Source of the DNA: Flavobacterium sp. JAS
Lineage (GTDB): Bacteria > Bacteroidota > Bacteroidia > Flavobacteriales > Flavobacteriaceae
DNA length: 64,000 nucleotides
Assembly (NCBI RefSeq): GCF_020991455.1
Contig: NZ_JAJMOX010000011.1
Location: forward strand, 124,001 to 188,000
Direction: 5' to 3'
Numbering within the stretch: the first letter of the stretch is position 1; every line of letters starts with the position of its first letter. The position numbers were made by a program, and so were the translations under genes. This document shows, piece after piece, positions 18,613 through 28,076 of this stretch. Below the pieces are notes generated by a model. The model had not been told where the DNA came from and did no database searches. It saw nothing but the letters and a program-made list of their open reading frames with translations.

Positions 18613-19431
18613 CTAATATTGTTCCCCAGAATTCGGGAAATCACGAGACTTCACATCGGCAGCATATTGACCAATTGCTTTTGTCATTTCGTCGTATAAG
18701 TTTAAGTAGCGACGTAAGAAACGCGGACTAAATTCATTGTTCATTCCTAACATGTCGTGAATAACCAAAACTTGTCCGTCAACACCACCTCCGGCACCGA
18801 TTCCGATCACAGGAATTGAAATACTTTCGGCAACTTTTTGAGCTAATTCAGCTGGAATTTTTTCTAAAACAACAGCAAAACAGCCTACTTTTTCAAGCAA
18901 TTTTGCATCTTCGATTAATTTCTCAGCTTCTTCCTCTTCTTTGGCACGAACGCTGTAAGTTCCAAATTTATAAATCGATTGTGGTGTTAAACCCAAGTGT
19001 CCCATAACTGGAATTCCGGCGTTTAATATTTTTTTGATAGATTCTTTTATTTCTTTTCCTCCTTCAAGTTTCACGGCGTGTCCACCGCTTTCTTTCATGA
19101 TTCTAATAGCAGAACGCAAAGCTTCTTTTGGATCAGATTGGTAACTTCCAAAAGGTAAATCTACCACAACTAAAGCTCTTTCTACAGCGCGAACTACAGA
19201 TGAAGCGTGATAGATCATTTGATCTAAAGTAATTGGCAACGTCGTTTCGTGACCCGCCATAACATTTGATGCTGAATCGCCCACTAAAATCACATCGACT
19301 CCCGCGGTATCAACAATTTTGGCCATTGTAAAATCGTAAGCGGTAAGCATAGAGATTTTTTCTCCGTTGCTTTTCATTTCGATTAATGACTTTGTTGTGA
19401 TTCTTTTATAATCTTTTTTTGCTACTGACAT
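18613..19431 (-). CDS. panB: 3-methyl-2-oxobutanoate hydroxymethyltransferase
   Basis: First committed step of pantothenate synthesis: adds a hydroxymethyl group from methylene-THF to ketoisovalerate. 272 residues, family size, with [34 protein letters not shown] (metal-binding Asp), [22 protein letters not shown] and [18 protein letters not shown]. panC and panD are not adjacent in the window. The reading frame ends in SGEQY, close to the repeat-rich gap at 18490-18605. Confidence 0.97.
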   Translation of the reverse strand: MSVAKKDYKRITTKSLIEMKSNGEKISMLTAYDFTMAKIVDTAGVDVILVGDSASNVMAGHETTLPITLDQMIYHASSVVRAVERALVVVDLPFGSYQSDPKEALRSAIRIMKESGGHAVKLEGGKEIKESIKKILNAGIPVMGHLGLTPQSIYKFGTYSVRAKEEEEAEKLIEDAKLLEKVGCFAVVLEKIPAELAQKVAESISIPVIGIGAGGGVDGQVLVIHDMLGMNNEFSPRFLRRYLNLYDEMTKAIGQYAADVKSRDFPNSGEQY

Positions 19432-19480
19432 TTTGAGTTTTTTTGAAGGTGTAAAAGTATTGAATAATTATAAATTGAAA

Positions 19481-20680
19481 TCAGCAATAGATGATTATTT
19501 CTATAGTAAATAACTTTCCGTCTTTAAAATCAATTCTAAATTCACTGTCTTCTAATTGAATAGAGTAAGTGTGTGGCGATTTGATAGAAGCGCCAATATA
19601 AGTTCCGTATTTTTCTATAAATACTTTTTCAGACGTTGTATGGTCTAAAACCGAATTTGTATTAAAAACAAGTTGGTTGTTTTCGTTGATAAAAACCTTA
19701 GTAATTTCTGCCTGATTTTTGGTTTCGTCTACAGAAGCTTCTAAGTCAGGATAGTAATAAAAAGAATCACTCAGGTAAATACCGCATTCGTCGCCTACGG
19801 TTGCTTTTTTAGAAGGTTTACCAAATATTTTGACCAAGTCCTTTTGAGAGAAGAATAGAGATTTGGTTTTTACACCTTTTAGTATAAATTCTACTTTTTT
19901 GGTAAAAGCAGTAACCTCTTCCGGTTTTTTATGTTTTGCTAATCCTTTGGCAATAGCCATATTTAGCTCCGTATCAGCAAGAAGTTTGGGATCGTTTAAT
20001 TGTTTTACAACTTCATAATATCTTTGGTATGCAGGTGCTAAAGTCGTGTTTTCGCTATTCCATGCCAATTCTACAAGTCGTTCGCCAATTGTTTTGCGAT
20101 CAGCAATTGCGTTAATATCCAGTTTGTCGAATTCTTTTACTAAAGCATTAAAATCAGGTCTTTTTCCAATGAATTTTCTAAGGGTAAATTGTGCATATTC
20201 GTCACTAAAACTACCATTTATATTAACCCATTCGTCTTGGTTTTTAGGAAGGTAATTTACAGGAACAGGATCTCCGGTATATAAAATTTCTCTGATTTTT
20301 GAGTTTTTATCAGGAAGTGCTCTTGCTTTTAAACCGGCAACTAAAACGAAAAGATGGTTTCCGCCATAATAATTGTCACCGCCTTCTAGAATAGGATTTT
20401 CACTGTCTTTTGTCTGAATATCTTTTGCGTTTAATCTTTTGGCAATGAATTTTTCCGGAACATATCCTTCTGTGAAATTATCAGCTTTCACTTTGTACCA
20501 GCTATTTTCATTTTCAGAAAGTACTTGTACTTCGGCACCATATCTAAAATAGCCCAAAAAATCAGCAGAGATATTTTTAGAAGTATATAATCTGGTGTCT
20601 GAGTTTAGAAAATAACGATCTTGAGAATGTAATAGAACAGAGCAAAATAATAATGCTATTAGAAAGCAGTATTTTTTCAT
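19481..20680 (-). CDS. Secreted protein with two bacterial SH3-like domains
   Basis: 399 residues with a signal peptide (MKKYCFLIALLFCSVLLHSQ). Two SH3b-like domains follow at about 20-85 (FLGYFRYGAEVQVLSENENSWYKV split by the usual GYVPEKF) and about 95-165 (KARALPDKNSKIREILYTGD). The rest has no recognisable domain; a segment near 275-300 (LVKIFGKPSKK) and the beta-rich C-terminus look like a second folded unit. SH3b domains often bind peptidoglycan or mediate envelope contacts. Its role is unknown. It sits upstream of panB, 49 bases away. Confidence 0.82.
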   Translation of the reverse strand: MKKYCFLIALLFCSVLLHSQDRYFLNSDTRLYTSKNISADFLGYFRYGAEVQVLSENENSWYKVKADNFTEGYVPEKFIAKRLNAKDIQTKDSENPILEGGDNYYGGNHLFVLVAGLKARALPDKNSKIREILYTGDPVPVNYLPKNQDEWVNINGSFSDEYAQFTLRKFIGKRPDFNALVKEFDKLDINAIADRKTIGERLVELAWNSENTTLAPAYQRYYEVVKQLNDPKLLADTELNMAIAKGLAKHKKPEEVTAFTKKVEFILKGVKTKSLFFSQKDLVKIFGKPSKKATVGDECGIYLSDSFYYYPDLEASVDETKNQAEITKVFINENNQLVFNTNSVLDHTTSEKVFIEKYGTYIGASIKSPHTYSIQLEDSEFRIDFKDGKLFTIEIIIYC

Positions 20681-20700
20681 AGAGTAGTTTTTGTTTTTTT

Positions 20701-20790
20701 TGCCACGAATTGCACGAATTTACACTAATTTTTTTCTGCATGAAGCATAAATAAAATATTAATTCGTGTAGATTCGTGCAATTCGTGGCA
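20701..20790. repeat. 30-bp inverted repeat, tgccacgaattgcacg family
   Basis: Left arm 20701-20730 and right arm 20761-20790 are reverse complements at 28 of 30 positions, around a 30-base loop. It lies between the end of sdaA and the start of the SH3 protein gene, just downstream of the sdaA stop at 20802. A related word set forms the hairpin at 29226-29323. Confidence 0.85.
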
Positions 20791-20801
20791 ACTTTTATTT
20801 T

Positions 20802-22229
20802 CTAACAATCCGCCATATTTACGGCAATTGCCAATCCACCTTCAGAGGTTTCTTTGTATTTAGAATTCATATCTTTTGCCGTTTCCCACATCGTATTGAT
20901 TACTTTGTCCAAAGGCACTTTTGCATTTTTAGAATCTGTTTCAAGTGCTAATTCGGCAGCGTTTATGGCTTTTATGGCGCCCATCGTATTTCTTTCGATA
21001 CACGGAATCTGAACTAAACCACCAATTGGGTCACAGGTTAAACCTAAATGATGTTCCATAGCGATTTCGGCAGCCATTAAAACCTGAGCAGGAGTTCCGC
21101 CCATTAATTCGCAAAGAGCCGCTGCAGCCATTGATGACGAAACGCCAATTTCGGCCTGACAACCACCCATTGCGGCTGAAATTGTAGATCCTTTTTTGAA
21201 AATACTTCCAATTTCTCCGGCAACCATTAAAAATTGTTTGATTTCTTTTTCGCCTGCATTATGGTTTTCAATCACCAAATAATACATTAAAACGGCCGGA
21301 ATTACTCCCGCGCTTCCGTTTGTTGGCGCTGTAACAACACGACCTAAAGAAGCATTTACTTCATTCACGGCAAGTGCAAAACAGCTTACCCATTTTAAGA
21401 TCTGACGAAATTTCACTTCGGTTTTTCTAATTTCTTCCAACCACGTTTGCGGATTCGAATAATTAGATAAACCTATTAAGTTTTGGTGCATGTCAAAGGC
21501 TCTTCTGCGAACGTTTAATCCGCCGGGAAGAACTCCTCCGGTATGACAGCCAATGTACATACATTCAAGCATTGTGTTCCAGATGCGCATTAATTCCGAG
21601 TGAATTTCGGCTTCGGGACGCATTGATTTTTCGTTTTCATAAACAATTTCTGAAATCATTTTGTTTTCTGAAACCGTATAATTTAAAAGCTCAACAGCAT
21701 TTTGAATCGGGAATGGAAAAGCACATTTTATTTTCTCATTGATTTTGGCATTTGTGCGTTCTTCTTTAACGACAAAACCTCCTCCAATAGAATAAAAAGT
21801 AGATTCATACTCAGAATCATCCGCTTTATAAGCCGTAAATTTTAATCCATTTGCATGGAAGGGAAGAAACTCTTTATTGAAGACAATATCCTGAAGAAAA
21901 TAAAACGGAACTTTATATTGGTTAGCCAAAATAATTTCGTTCGTGTCTTCGATCGTTTTAATAATCCCGGCAATATTCTCAACCGGAATATATTCAGGAT
22001 CCTGACCACTTAAACCTAACATAACCGATAAATCAGTGGCATGGCCTTTTCCGGTTAACGAAAGTGATCCGTATAAATCGACTTTTACTCGTTTAATCTG
22101 ATCTAAAATTGACTCGTCTTTCAGTTCTTCCAAAAAACGTTCTGCGGCTCTCCAAGGTCCTAAAGTATGTGAACTTGAGGGACCAACACCAATTTTAAGC
22201 ATATCAAAAACAGAGATACATTCTTCCAT
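20802..22229 (-). CDS. sdaA: L-serine dehydratase, iron-sulfur type, single chain
   Basis: Deaminates L-serine to pyruvate and ammonia with a [4Fe-4S] cluster. 475 residues with the beta-type half first ([22 protein letters not shown]) and the alpha half after about residue 190. The latter holds the Cys and Gly segments typical of the cluster: [52 protein letters not shown] and [16 protein letters not shown]. Fused single chains are usual in Gram-negative bacteria. It is alone, flanked by a repeat and the divergent antiporter. Confidence 0.96.
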   Translation of the reverse strand: MEECISVFDMLKIGVGPSSSHTLGPWRAAERFLEELKDESILDQIKRVKVDLYGSLSLTGKGHATDLSVMLGLSGQDPEYIPVENIAGIIKTIEDTNEIILANQYKVPFYFLQDIVFNKEFLPFHANGLKFTAYKADDSEYESTFYSIGGGFVVKEERTNAKINEKIKCAFPFPIQNAVELLNYTVSENKMISEIVYENEKSMRPEAEIHSELMRIWNTMLECMYIGCHTGGVLPGGLNVRRRAFDMHQNLIGLSNYSNPQTWLEEIRKTEVKFRQILKWVSCFALAVNEVNASLGRVVTAPTNGSAGVIPAVLMYYLVIENHNAGEKEIKQFLMVAGEIGSIFKKGSTISAAMGGCQAEIGVSSSMAAAALCELMGGTPAQVLMAAEIAMEHHLGLTCDPIGGLVQIPCIERNTMGAIKAINAAELALETDSKNAKVPLDKVINTMWETAKDMNSKYKETSEGGLAIAVNMADC

Positions 22230-22248
22230 CGTGTAATTTTTATTAAGA

Positions 22249-22256
22249 CAAAGATA
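22249..22256 (-). promoter_or_regulatory. Candidate -7 element of sdaA
   Basis: The minus strand reads TATCTTTG, matching TAnnTTTG, 20 bases before the sdaA start. No good -33 TTTG at 19-21 bases was found, so this is weak. Confidence 0.35.
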
Positions 22257-22400
22257 ATTGAATAATGCAAAGATGATTTAATTTAGTTTAGAAATCTTGC
22301 GGTTTTGTTAAAATAAATATTAAATTTTATTAATTTGGTAACGAATCAAATTTTATTACTTAATATGCGGTTTTCGTGAAAAGTTCGCAATTTTTTTAGG

Positions 22401-22408
22401 TATTTTTG
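22401..22408 (+). promoter_or_regulatory. Candidate -7 element of the antiporter gene
   Basis: TATTTTTG in the 318-base divergent gap between sdaA and the antiporter. It would give a leader of about 130 bases before 22548. A 14-codon ORF (MKQSLENPFFFSFK) begins at 22411; it is probably chance. Nothing else was recognised in the gap. Confidence 0.35.
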
Positions 22409-22547
22409 TAATGAAGCAATCACTAGAGAATCCGTTTTTTTTTAGTTTTAAATAAATCGGTAAAATAATAACTTCTGAAATTCCATTTTAATTTTGAAAC
22501 TCCTTTCACGAAAAATTAAAATACCACCAAGAAGATAAAATTATAAT

Positions 22548-24695
22548 ATGATAGAATTTTTCAAGCATTTAATACACGAATTCGAATTACCTCTTAACAA
22601 TCCAGTATTGATTTTTTCGTTAATACTTTTTATTATTCTCTTGTCCCCCATTTTACTTAAAAAAATAAATATTCCAGGAATTATTGGACTTATTATTTCC
22701 GGGGTTATCATAGGACCACACGGATTAAATATTCTGGCCAAAAACTCTGCCGTTGATTTATTCTCGACCATTGGACTTTTGTATATTATGTTTATTGCAG
22801 GTCTTGAACTCGATATGAATGAGTTTAAAGCCAATAGAAATAAGAGTTTATTGTTTGGTTTTTTTACCTTTATTTTTCCGTTAACGATTGGTTTTCCCGT
22901 TTGTTTTTATCTCTTAAATTACGATTTCAATGCCAGTTTTTTAACCGCAAGTATGTTTGCAACTCATACTTTGGTTGCATACCCAATTGTGAGTAAACTA
23001 GGAATTGCAAAAAATCAGGCGGTTGCCATAACCGTTGGAGGAACGATTTTAACCGATACAGCTGTTTTGATTATTTTGGCCGTTATCATGGGAAGCAGTC
23101 AGGGAAATCTGAATCAGGCTTTCTGGATAAAACTAACGGTTTCATTGGCTATTTTCTCGGCAATTATGTTTTTGGTTATTCCGAGAATTGCAAAATGGTT
23201 TTTTAAGAAATTAGAAAGTGAGAAACACGCCCATTATATTTTTGTACTTTCTGTTGTTTTCTTCGCGGCATTTTTGGCCGAAGTAGCAGGAGTAGAGCCC
23301 ATTATTGGAGCGTTCGTTGCCGGTTTGGCACTGAATCCGTTAATTCCGCATTCGTCAGCATTAATGAATAGAATTGAGTTTATTGGAAACTCTTTGTTTA
23401 TTCCGTTTTTCCTGATTTCTGTGGGAATGTTGGTTGATATTAGCGTAATTCTTAGCGGTCCAACAGCTTTAATTGTTGCCGGAACTTTGAGTGTTGTGGC
23501 TATTTTTGGAAAATGGATTGCGGCGTTTTTTACCCAAATTGTTTTTAAATATACTAAGACCGAAAGACAACTTATTTTCGGACTTAGCAGTGCGCATGCC
23601 GCTGCAACTCTGGCTGTTATTTTGGTTGGATTTAAAGCTAAAATTCTGGATGAAAATATCCTGAACGGAACCATTATCTTAATCTTAATAACTTGTATCG
23701 TAGCTTCGTTTGCTACTGAAAAAGCGGCTAAAAAGATTGCGATTTGCGAAGAAGAGGTTTCAAATGAAGATGCACACAGCGATCAGATTCTGGACGAACA
23801 TATATTGATTCCGTTAGCAAAAACTTCGGCGACAGCTAGTTTATTAGATTTTGCCCTTTTGATAAAAGATAAAAAATCATCTAATCCCGTGACTTTATTA
23901 ACAATTGTTCCGAATAATGATCAGGCGGAAATTAATATTTTGAAGTATCGAAAAGCCGTTGATAAATTTGTAATTCAAGGATCGGCTTCAGAAGTAAAAA
24001 TTAATACGATTGCCAGAATTGACCATAATCCTGCTAGCGGAATTGCGAGAACTTCTAAAGAAATAATGTCTGACATTGTGATTGTGGGCTGGCCAAGAAA
24101 AACAGGTTTTCTGGATAAAATTTTTGGAGAAAATGTAGATTCAATCATCAATAATGTAGACAAAAGTTTATTTATTTGCAGGTTTCAAAAAACATTTATT
24201 GAAGAGAAAAGATTGGTTTTTATTTGTCCTCCTTTTTCAGAAAGAGGCGTTGGATTTCATCTTCTGTTACAGAAAATCTTTAGATTATCGCAAGAATTAA
24301 GTATTCCGATTGTGATTTATGCCGAATATAAAACGCATCAGGCCATTCAGCAAATTGCTACTAAATTGAAGCTAAATGCTAAGTTAGGATTTAAAAGTAT
24401 TTTGGATTGGGATGATTTTGAAGCTATTTCAGATGAAATAAAACCAACTGATTTAATTGTTTTCAATTTATCCAGAAAAGGTTCTGTTTCGTACCAAACT
24501 ATCTTTGATAAACTACCACAGAAATTCGAGAAATCATTCAGCGATAATAATCTGATTTTGGTTTATGCCCAAGACGATCGTAAAGAAACTGCGATGGATG
24601 CCTACGAAGATTTTACCGCTACGCCACTAACAAAAGGCCTTGAAGCGATTGAGCAAATTGGCCGTGGTTTAGGCAATATTTTGAAGAAAAGTTAG
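22548..24695 (+). CDS. Cation:proton antiporter (CPA2/Kef-like) with cytoplasmic C-terminal domain
   Basis: 715 residues. About 15-385 hold some 12 membrane helices with the Na/H exchanger pattern: IPGIIGLIISGVIIGPHGL, LFSTIGLLYIMFIAGLELD, GGTILTDTAVLIILAVI (ion-binding Asp region), EPIIGAFVAGLALNPLIP. About 400-700 are soluble and look like two universal-stress-protein-like halves (ILIPLAKTSATASLLDFAL; DIVIVGWPRKTGF). It probably exchanges Na+ or K+ for protons for pH or osmotic control, with the tail sensing a cytoplasmic ligand; the ion is not decidable. DUF2625 follows 31 bases later. Confidence 0.92.
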   Translation: MIEFFKHLIHEFELPLNNPVLIFSLILFIILLSPILLKKINIPGIIGLIISGVIIGPHGLNILAKNSAVDLFSTIGLLYIMFIAGLELDMNEFKANRNKSLLFGFFTFIFPLTIGFPVCFYLLNYDFNASFLTASMFATHTLVAYPIVSKLGIAKNQAVAITVGGTILTDTAVLIILAVIMGSSQGNLNQAFWIKLTVSLAIFSAIMFLVIPRIAKWFFKKLESEKHAHYIFVLSVVFFAAFLAEVAGVEPIIGAFVAGLALNPLIPHSSALMNRIEFIGNSLFIPFFLISVGMLVDISVILSGPTALIVAGTLSVVAIFGKWIAAFFTQIVFKYTKTERQLIFGLSSAHAAATLAVILVGFKAKILDENILNGTIILILITCIVASFATEKAAKKIAICEEEVSNEDAHSDQILDEHILIPLAKTSATASLLDFALLIKDKKSSNPVTLLTIVPNNDQAEINILKYRKAVDKFVIQGSASEVKINTIARIDHNPASGIARTSKEIMSDIVIVGWPRKTGFLDKIFGENVDSIINNVDKSLFICRFQKTFIEEKRLVFICPPFSERGVGFHLLLQKIFRLSQELSIPIVIYAEYKTHQAIQQIATKLKLNAKLGFKSILDWDDFEAISDEIKPTDLIVFNLSRKGSVSYQTIFDKLPQKFEKSFSDNNLILVYAQDDRKETAMDAYEDFTATPLTKGLEAIEQIGRGLGNILKKS

Positions 24696-24726
24696 TTTGC
24701 ATAGATAATTCTTACAATTAAAAAAA

Positions 24727-25470
24727 ATGACACTGAAGTTTCCAATAATTATATTGATATTTTTAAGTTTTGCTGTAACGGCGCAAAACAAAATGAAAAG
24801 TACTGAAGAACTTATAGATAAAAAAGATCCTGCTTGGGCGACTGTCAAAGACTGGATTAAAACGGCAAAAAACAAAGTTGAAGTTTTGCCCGTAGATGCA
24901 TCAAAAGCAAAAGAAACATTATATAAAACTCAGGTTACAACCCGTTCGACAATGGGAGCAGTTGTTTTTATGACTGGCGGGATTTTAGTTGATGACGGCT
25001 GGATTAGAATTTTGGGTTCAGGAAATTCAAAATTTAATCGCACGCTTCCAGATTGGAACAAAGGAAAATCGTTTAAAGAATTTGGTGAAAAACCTAGTTT
25101 TACCTTAATTGCTGATGATGCGATTGGCGGTTTTTATCTTTTGAATGAAGGCGGACTAGGAACTGATTTAGGGAAGATCTATTATTTTTCTCCTGACAAT
25201 CTCGAATATGAACAACTTGATATTACATATTCTGAATTTCTAGGATTCTGTTTTAATAATGACTTGGATAAATTCTACGAAGGCAACAGATGGAATGGCT
25301 GGAGACAAGAAGTTTCGAAATTAAAAGGCGATGAAGTCTTTAATTTTTACCCATTTCTATGGACAGCTGAAGGAAGCGATATCAATAAAAATTCAAGAAA
25401 AATAATTCCAATTGAGGAACAATATAGTTTTAATCTGGATTTACGAAAACAACTTGGTTTTGATCAGTAA
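24727..25470 (+). CDS. DUF2625 family protein with signal peptide
   Basis: 247 residues. An N-terminal hydrophobic segment (PIIILIFLSFAVTAQ) looks like a signal peptide. The rest matches DUF2625: STEELIDKKDPAWATVKDWI, VEVLPVDASKAKETLYKTQVTT split across this region, TGGILVDDGWIRILGSG, and FLGFCFNNDLDKFYEGNRW near the C-terminus. The family has no established function. It has the same orientation as the antiporter, 31 bases apart, so the two may share a transcript. Confidence 0.85.
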   Translation: MTLKFPIIILIFLSFAVTAQNKMKSTEELIDKKDPAWATVKDWIKTAKNKVEVLPVDASKAKETLYKTQVTTRSTMGAVVFMTGGILVDDGWIRILGSGNSKFNRTLPDWNKGKSFKEFGEKPSFTLIADDAIGGFYLLNEGGLGTDLGKIYYFSPDNLEYEQLDITYSEFLGFCFNNDLDKFYEGNRWNGWRQEVSKLKGDEVFNFYPFLWTAEGSDINKNSRKIIPIEEQYSFNLDLRKQLGFDQ

Positions 25471-25560
25471 AGATTGGGTTTATGATTGAATTTTAAATCA
25501 TTAAAAGTAGATTTTTTTGTATGTTAAAATAGAATGTATTCTTAAAAAGGAATTTAAATT

Positions 25561-25986
25561 ATGGAAGATCTGCAAAAGCTAATTACAAAATATAGTTTTC
25601 CTAAAAGAGATATAAATGGTTCTGTTACTATTTCTGAAGTTGAATCATTTGCCAATTTAAAACTTCCTGAGGATTATATTTTTTATCTTGAAAACTATTT
25701 TGGGATTGATCAATTTATTGGTGTTGAATTTATAAACCTTTGGGGTTTAGAGGAAATTATTGAAAACAATAAAGAGTATAGTATTGTTGAGCAACTGATT
25801 AGAACTATTGGAATTGGTTCAAATGGTAGTGGAGAATTTATAGGAATTGAAATAGATCAATTTGATAATGTAAAAATAATTCTTTCACCATTTATTGATT
25901 TAAATAGCAAGTATAGTATTGAAATTGGAACGTCATTTACTGATTTTCTTGTTCGTCTAGATAATGGAATTGATTGGTTTTTGTAA
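25561..25986 (+). CDS. SMI1/KNR4 family protein
   Basis: 141 residues that form one SMI1/KNR4 (SUKH-like) domain: ESFANLKLPEDYIFYLENYFG near the N-terminus, NLWGLEEIIENNK in the middle, and IGSNGSGEFIGIE with an acidic C-terminal half. In bacteria these are often immunity proteins for contact-dependent or polymorphic toxins, but many are orphans. No toxin gene is next to it; the neighbours are DUF2625 and an acyltransferase. Whether it is an orphan immunity gene is inference. Confidence 0.82.
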   Translation: MEDLQKLITKYSFPKRDINGSVTISEVESFANLKLPEDYIFYLENYFGIDQFIGVEFINLWGLEEIIENNKEYSIVEQLIRTIGIGSNGSGEFIGIEIDQFDNVKIILSPFIDLNSKYSIEIGTSFTDFLVRLDNGIDWFL

Positions 25987-25989
25987 TTT

Positions 25990-27084
25990 TTAAGCAACCC
26001 ATTTTCTTCTTAATTTCATAAATGGTTTTTCTATTATTTGATGAAGTATAAAGGCAATCGAGATGCATGAAATAATACAGATTATTAAACTGAATGTACT
26101 ACCTGAATCAAAACCAAAATAATTTAAAAGTAACTGTGTAATATGGATAATTCCCTTATGAACTAAGTAAATTCCGTAAGATAATGTGGCGATGAAAGTA
26201 GTAATTTTTGAATTAATCTGATATAAAAAACACGTTGGTGAAATGGCGCCAATAACCATAAAACCATATCCGATTCCTATTAAAGGGAATCCAAAAATGG
26301 AAGCATAAAAGGAATGTTCTACATAACATAAAAAGTAAGCTGCAACTAATATAATTAAGCTACCTATTAAAAAATGATTTCCATACTTAGAAATTACGTT
26401 CCATAAAGCAGGCATAAATTGATATACCGCTGCAATCGAAACTCCAATCAAAAGCCCATCTAAACGATTATAAGTTGGATAATAGATGTATTTTTGCCAA
26501 AAGAGCCATGCATTTTCGTCAGCAATATGAGGAAAGTATAAGATTTCCCAGCTATAAAATCGAATAATAAAACCGAAAGTAAAAAGTCCGATTAATACCC
26601 AATATGATTTATGAAATTGTTTGTATTTCTGCAAGAGAATAAGTGCAATTGGTAAAAGAAAATAAAAATGCTCTTCGACACAAAGTGACCAGGCATGCGA
26701 AAAAGTTCCGAAATCGCGAAGGTTTAGGTCGAAATTTTGGGTAAATGTTAGTAGTTTCCATATTGGAGGAAGTGCCTCCCTCTCTCTAAATAATGGAATT
26801 AAAAAGTAAACTCCTGTTATAAACCAAAATAAGGGAAGAATTCTGAAAAAACGTTTTAAAAAGAAATCTTTAAATGAAATTCTAACGTTATTTTTAATTT
26901 GAAAAAATAATTGAGAAGATATTAAAAAGCCGCTTAAAACAAAAAATAAATCTACACCTGTCCAACCAAATTTTGCTATATTTGGTAACCATTCAGGATG
27001 TTCAAATAGTTGATAATGAAATAAAAAGACAAAACATATTGCGAAAGCGCGTAAATGATCTAATCCATATAATTTTTTGTGCAC
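25990..27084 (-). CDS. Acyltransferase 3 family membrane protein (OafA/YrhL-like)
   Basis: 364 residues, with about ten membrane helices and no extracytoplasmic SGNH domain. The N-terminus LDHLRAFAICFVFLFHYQLF carries the conserved RAxA..V..FH pattern, followed by GWTGVDLFFVLSGFLI and KRFFRILPLFW with the conserved Arg. The family moves acyl groups onto sugars of the cell surface. The substrate is unknown and no polysaccharide cluster is nearby. Its stop lies 3 bases from that of the SMI1 gene (tail to tail). Confidence 0.9.
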   Translation of the reverse strand: MHKKLYGLDHLRAFAICFVFLFHYQLFEHPEWLPNIAKFGWTGVDLFFVLSGFLISSQLFFQIKNNVRISFKDFFLKRFFRILPLFWFITGVYFLIPLFREREALPPIWKLLTFTQNFDLNLRDFGTFSHAWSLCVEEHFYFLLPIALILLQKYKQFHKSYWVLIGLFTFGFIIRFYSWEILYFPHIADENAWLFWQKYIYYPTYNRLDGLLIGVSIAAVYQFMPALWNVISKYGNHFLIGSLIILVAAYFLCYVEHSFYASIFGFPLIGIGYGFMVIGAISPTCFLYQINSKITTFIATLSYGIYLVHKGIIHITQLLLNYFGFDSGSTFSLIICIISCISIAFILHQIIEKPFMKLRRKWVA

Positions 27085-27259
27085 TTTGAAATTGATTTGC
27101 TTTTTGATGAATATTTTTTGATAGCTTATCGAATGAAAAAAGAACTTTTCGACAGTAAAGATAATTGAATTACAAAAGTTTCTTTCTCAAAAAAAAGGAT
27201 TTTATTAACAATTTTTTTGCCCGATTTTGATAATTTTAGAAATAAAAACAAAGTAAAAA

Positions 27260-27349
27260 TGAAACACAAAGCCACATCAATCCGATCCTTTATTGGTGCC
27301 AAAGATTTTGAAATTCGGGTAATTATTATCAAAAATGAATGGAAGTAAT
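27260..27349 (+). pseudogene. 5' scrap of a VOC-family gene
   Basis: Reads MKHKATSIRSFIGAKDFEIR and then ten unrelated codons to a stop at 27349. The first 20 residues match MKHKAVSIRPFIGAKDFEIS, the start of the intact VOC gene at 28857, at 17 of 20 positions. The upstream DNA also carries a similar short AT-rich leader. It is a truncated copy separated from the intact gene by the methyltransferase and VanW genes. Confidence 0.8.
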
Positions 27350-27387
27350 TAGGAGAGGTTTGGTTAATATTTTGAAGAAAGGATAAT
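27340..27387 (+). pseudogene. Possible scrap of the antiporter 3' end
   Basis: One frame reads MEVIRRGLVNILKKG and a stop. The antiporter at 22548-24695 ends EQIGRGLGNILKKS. Fifteen consecutive bases (AATATTTTGAAGAAA) are identical. The match is short and could be chance, but the reading frame, the stop position and the neighbouring VOC scrap make a recombination relic plausible. Confidence 0.4.
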
Positions 27388-27413
27388 TGTTTTTTTAACC
27401 TGAAAGAATCTAA

Positions 27414-28076
27414 ATGAATGAAATTGTAAGTTATTATGATACTTTGGCAAGTACATATGATGAAAATAGATTTAACAATACTTATGGTAAATTTATCGAT
27501 AATCAAGAAAGAAAAATTCTAGATCGATTATTGACTAATAAAAATGAAGTAATTCTTGATTTGGCTTGTGGTACAGGAAGACTTTTAAATTATGCCTCTT
27601 TAGGAGTTGATGCAAGTAGTGCAATGGTTGAAATCTCAAAAGCAAAATACCCCGAAAAAACAATTTTATTGAATGAAGCGGATCAACTAATAATAGAGAA
27701 TAATAGTATTGATACTATTATTAGTTTTCATTTTTTCATGCACTTAGAGGAAAGAAAAATTGATGCTATATTTGAAGAATGCAATAGAGTCTTAAAAAAG
27801 AATGGAAGAATTATTTTTGATATTCCTTCCCGAAAAAGAAGGCAACTTCTAGGTTATAAAAAGGAAGATTGGCATGGAGCGAGTAGTTTTTCGGTTGAAG
27901 ATTTAAAGTTAAAATCAAATTTTGAGATTAAAAGAACTATTGGTTTTCTGTTTTTACCCATTCATAGATTTCCTAAGTTTTGCAGAAAGTTTTTCGTGAC
28001 AATAGATTCATTTTTAGCCACTTCATTTCTGAAAGAATATAGTTCTTATTTAATCATCGAATTTGAGAAAAAATGA
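27414..28076 (+). CDS. Class I SAM-dependent methyltransferase
   Basis: 220 residues. Motif I is EVILDLACGTGRLLNYASLG, with the acidic end of strand 2 in GVDASSAMVEISK. Strand 4 is IDTIISFHFFMHLEE and then LKKNGRIIFDIPSR, so it is a Methyltransf_11/25-type fold with no extra domain. The substrate cannot be told. Its stop overlaps the VanW start by four bases (ATGA), which indicates translational coupling. The pair lies between debris and the intact VOC gene. The start at 27414 is the first good ATG. Confidence 0.9.
   Translation: MNEIVSYYDTLASTYDENRFNNTYGKFIDNQERKILDRLLTNKNEVILDLACGTGRLLNYASLGVDASSAMVEISKAKYPEKTILLNEADQLIIENNSIDTIISFHFFMHLEERKIDAIFEECNRVLKKNGRIIFDIPSRKRRQLLGYKKEDWHGASSFSVEDLKLKSNFEIKRTIGFLFLPIHRFPKFCRKFFVTIDSFLATSFLKEYSSYLIIEFEKK

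Noticed and set aside
22411-22455. 14-codon ORF upstream of the antiporter as a leader peptide
   Set aside because: No regulatory codon run, hairpin or conserved feature was found; it could be chance in AT-rich DNA.
27126-27506. 126-codon minus-strand ORF overlapping the debris and the methyltransferase start
   Set aside because: It is antisense to the methyltransferase N-terminus and debris, with no domain or start signal.
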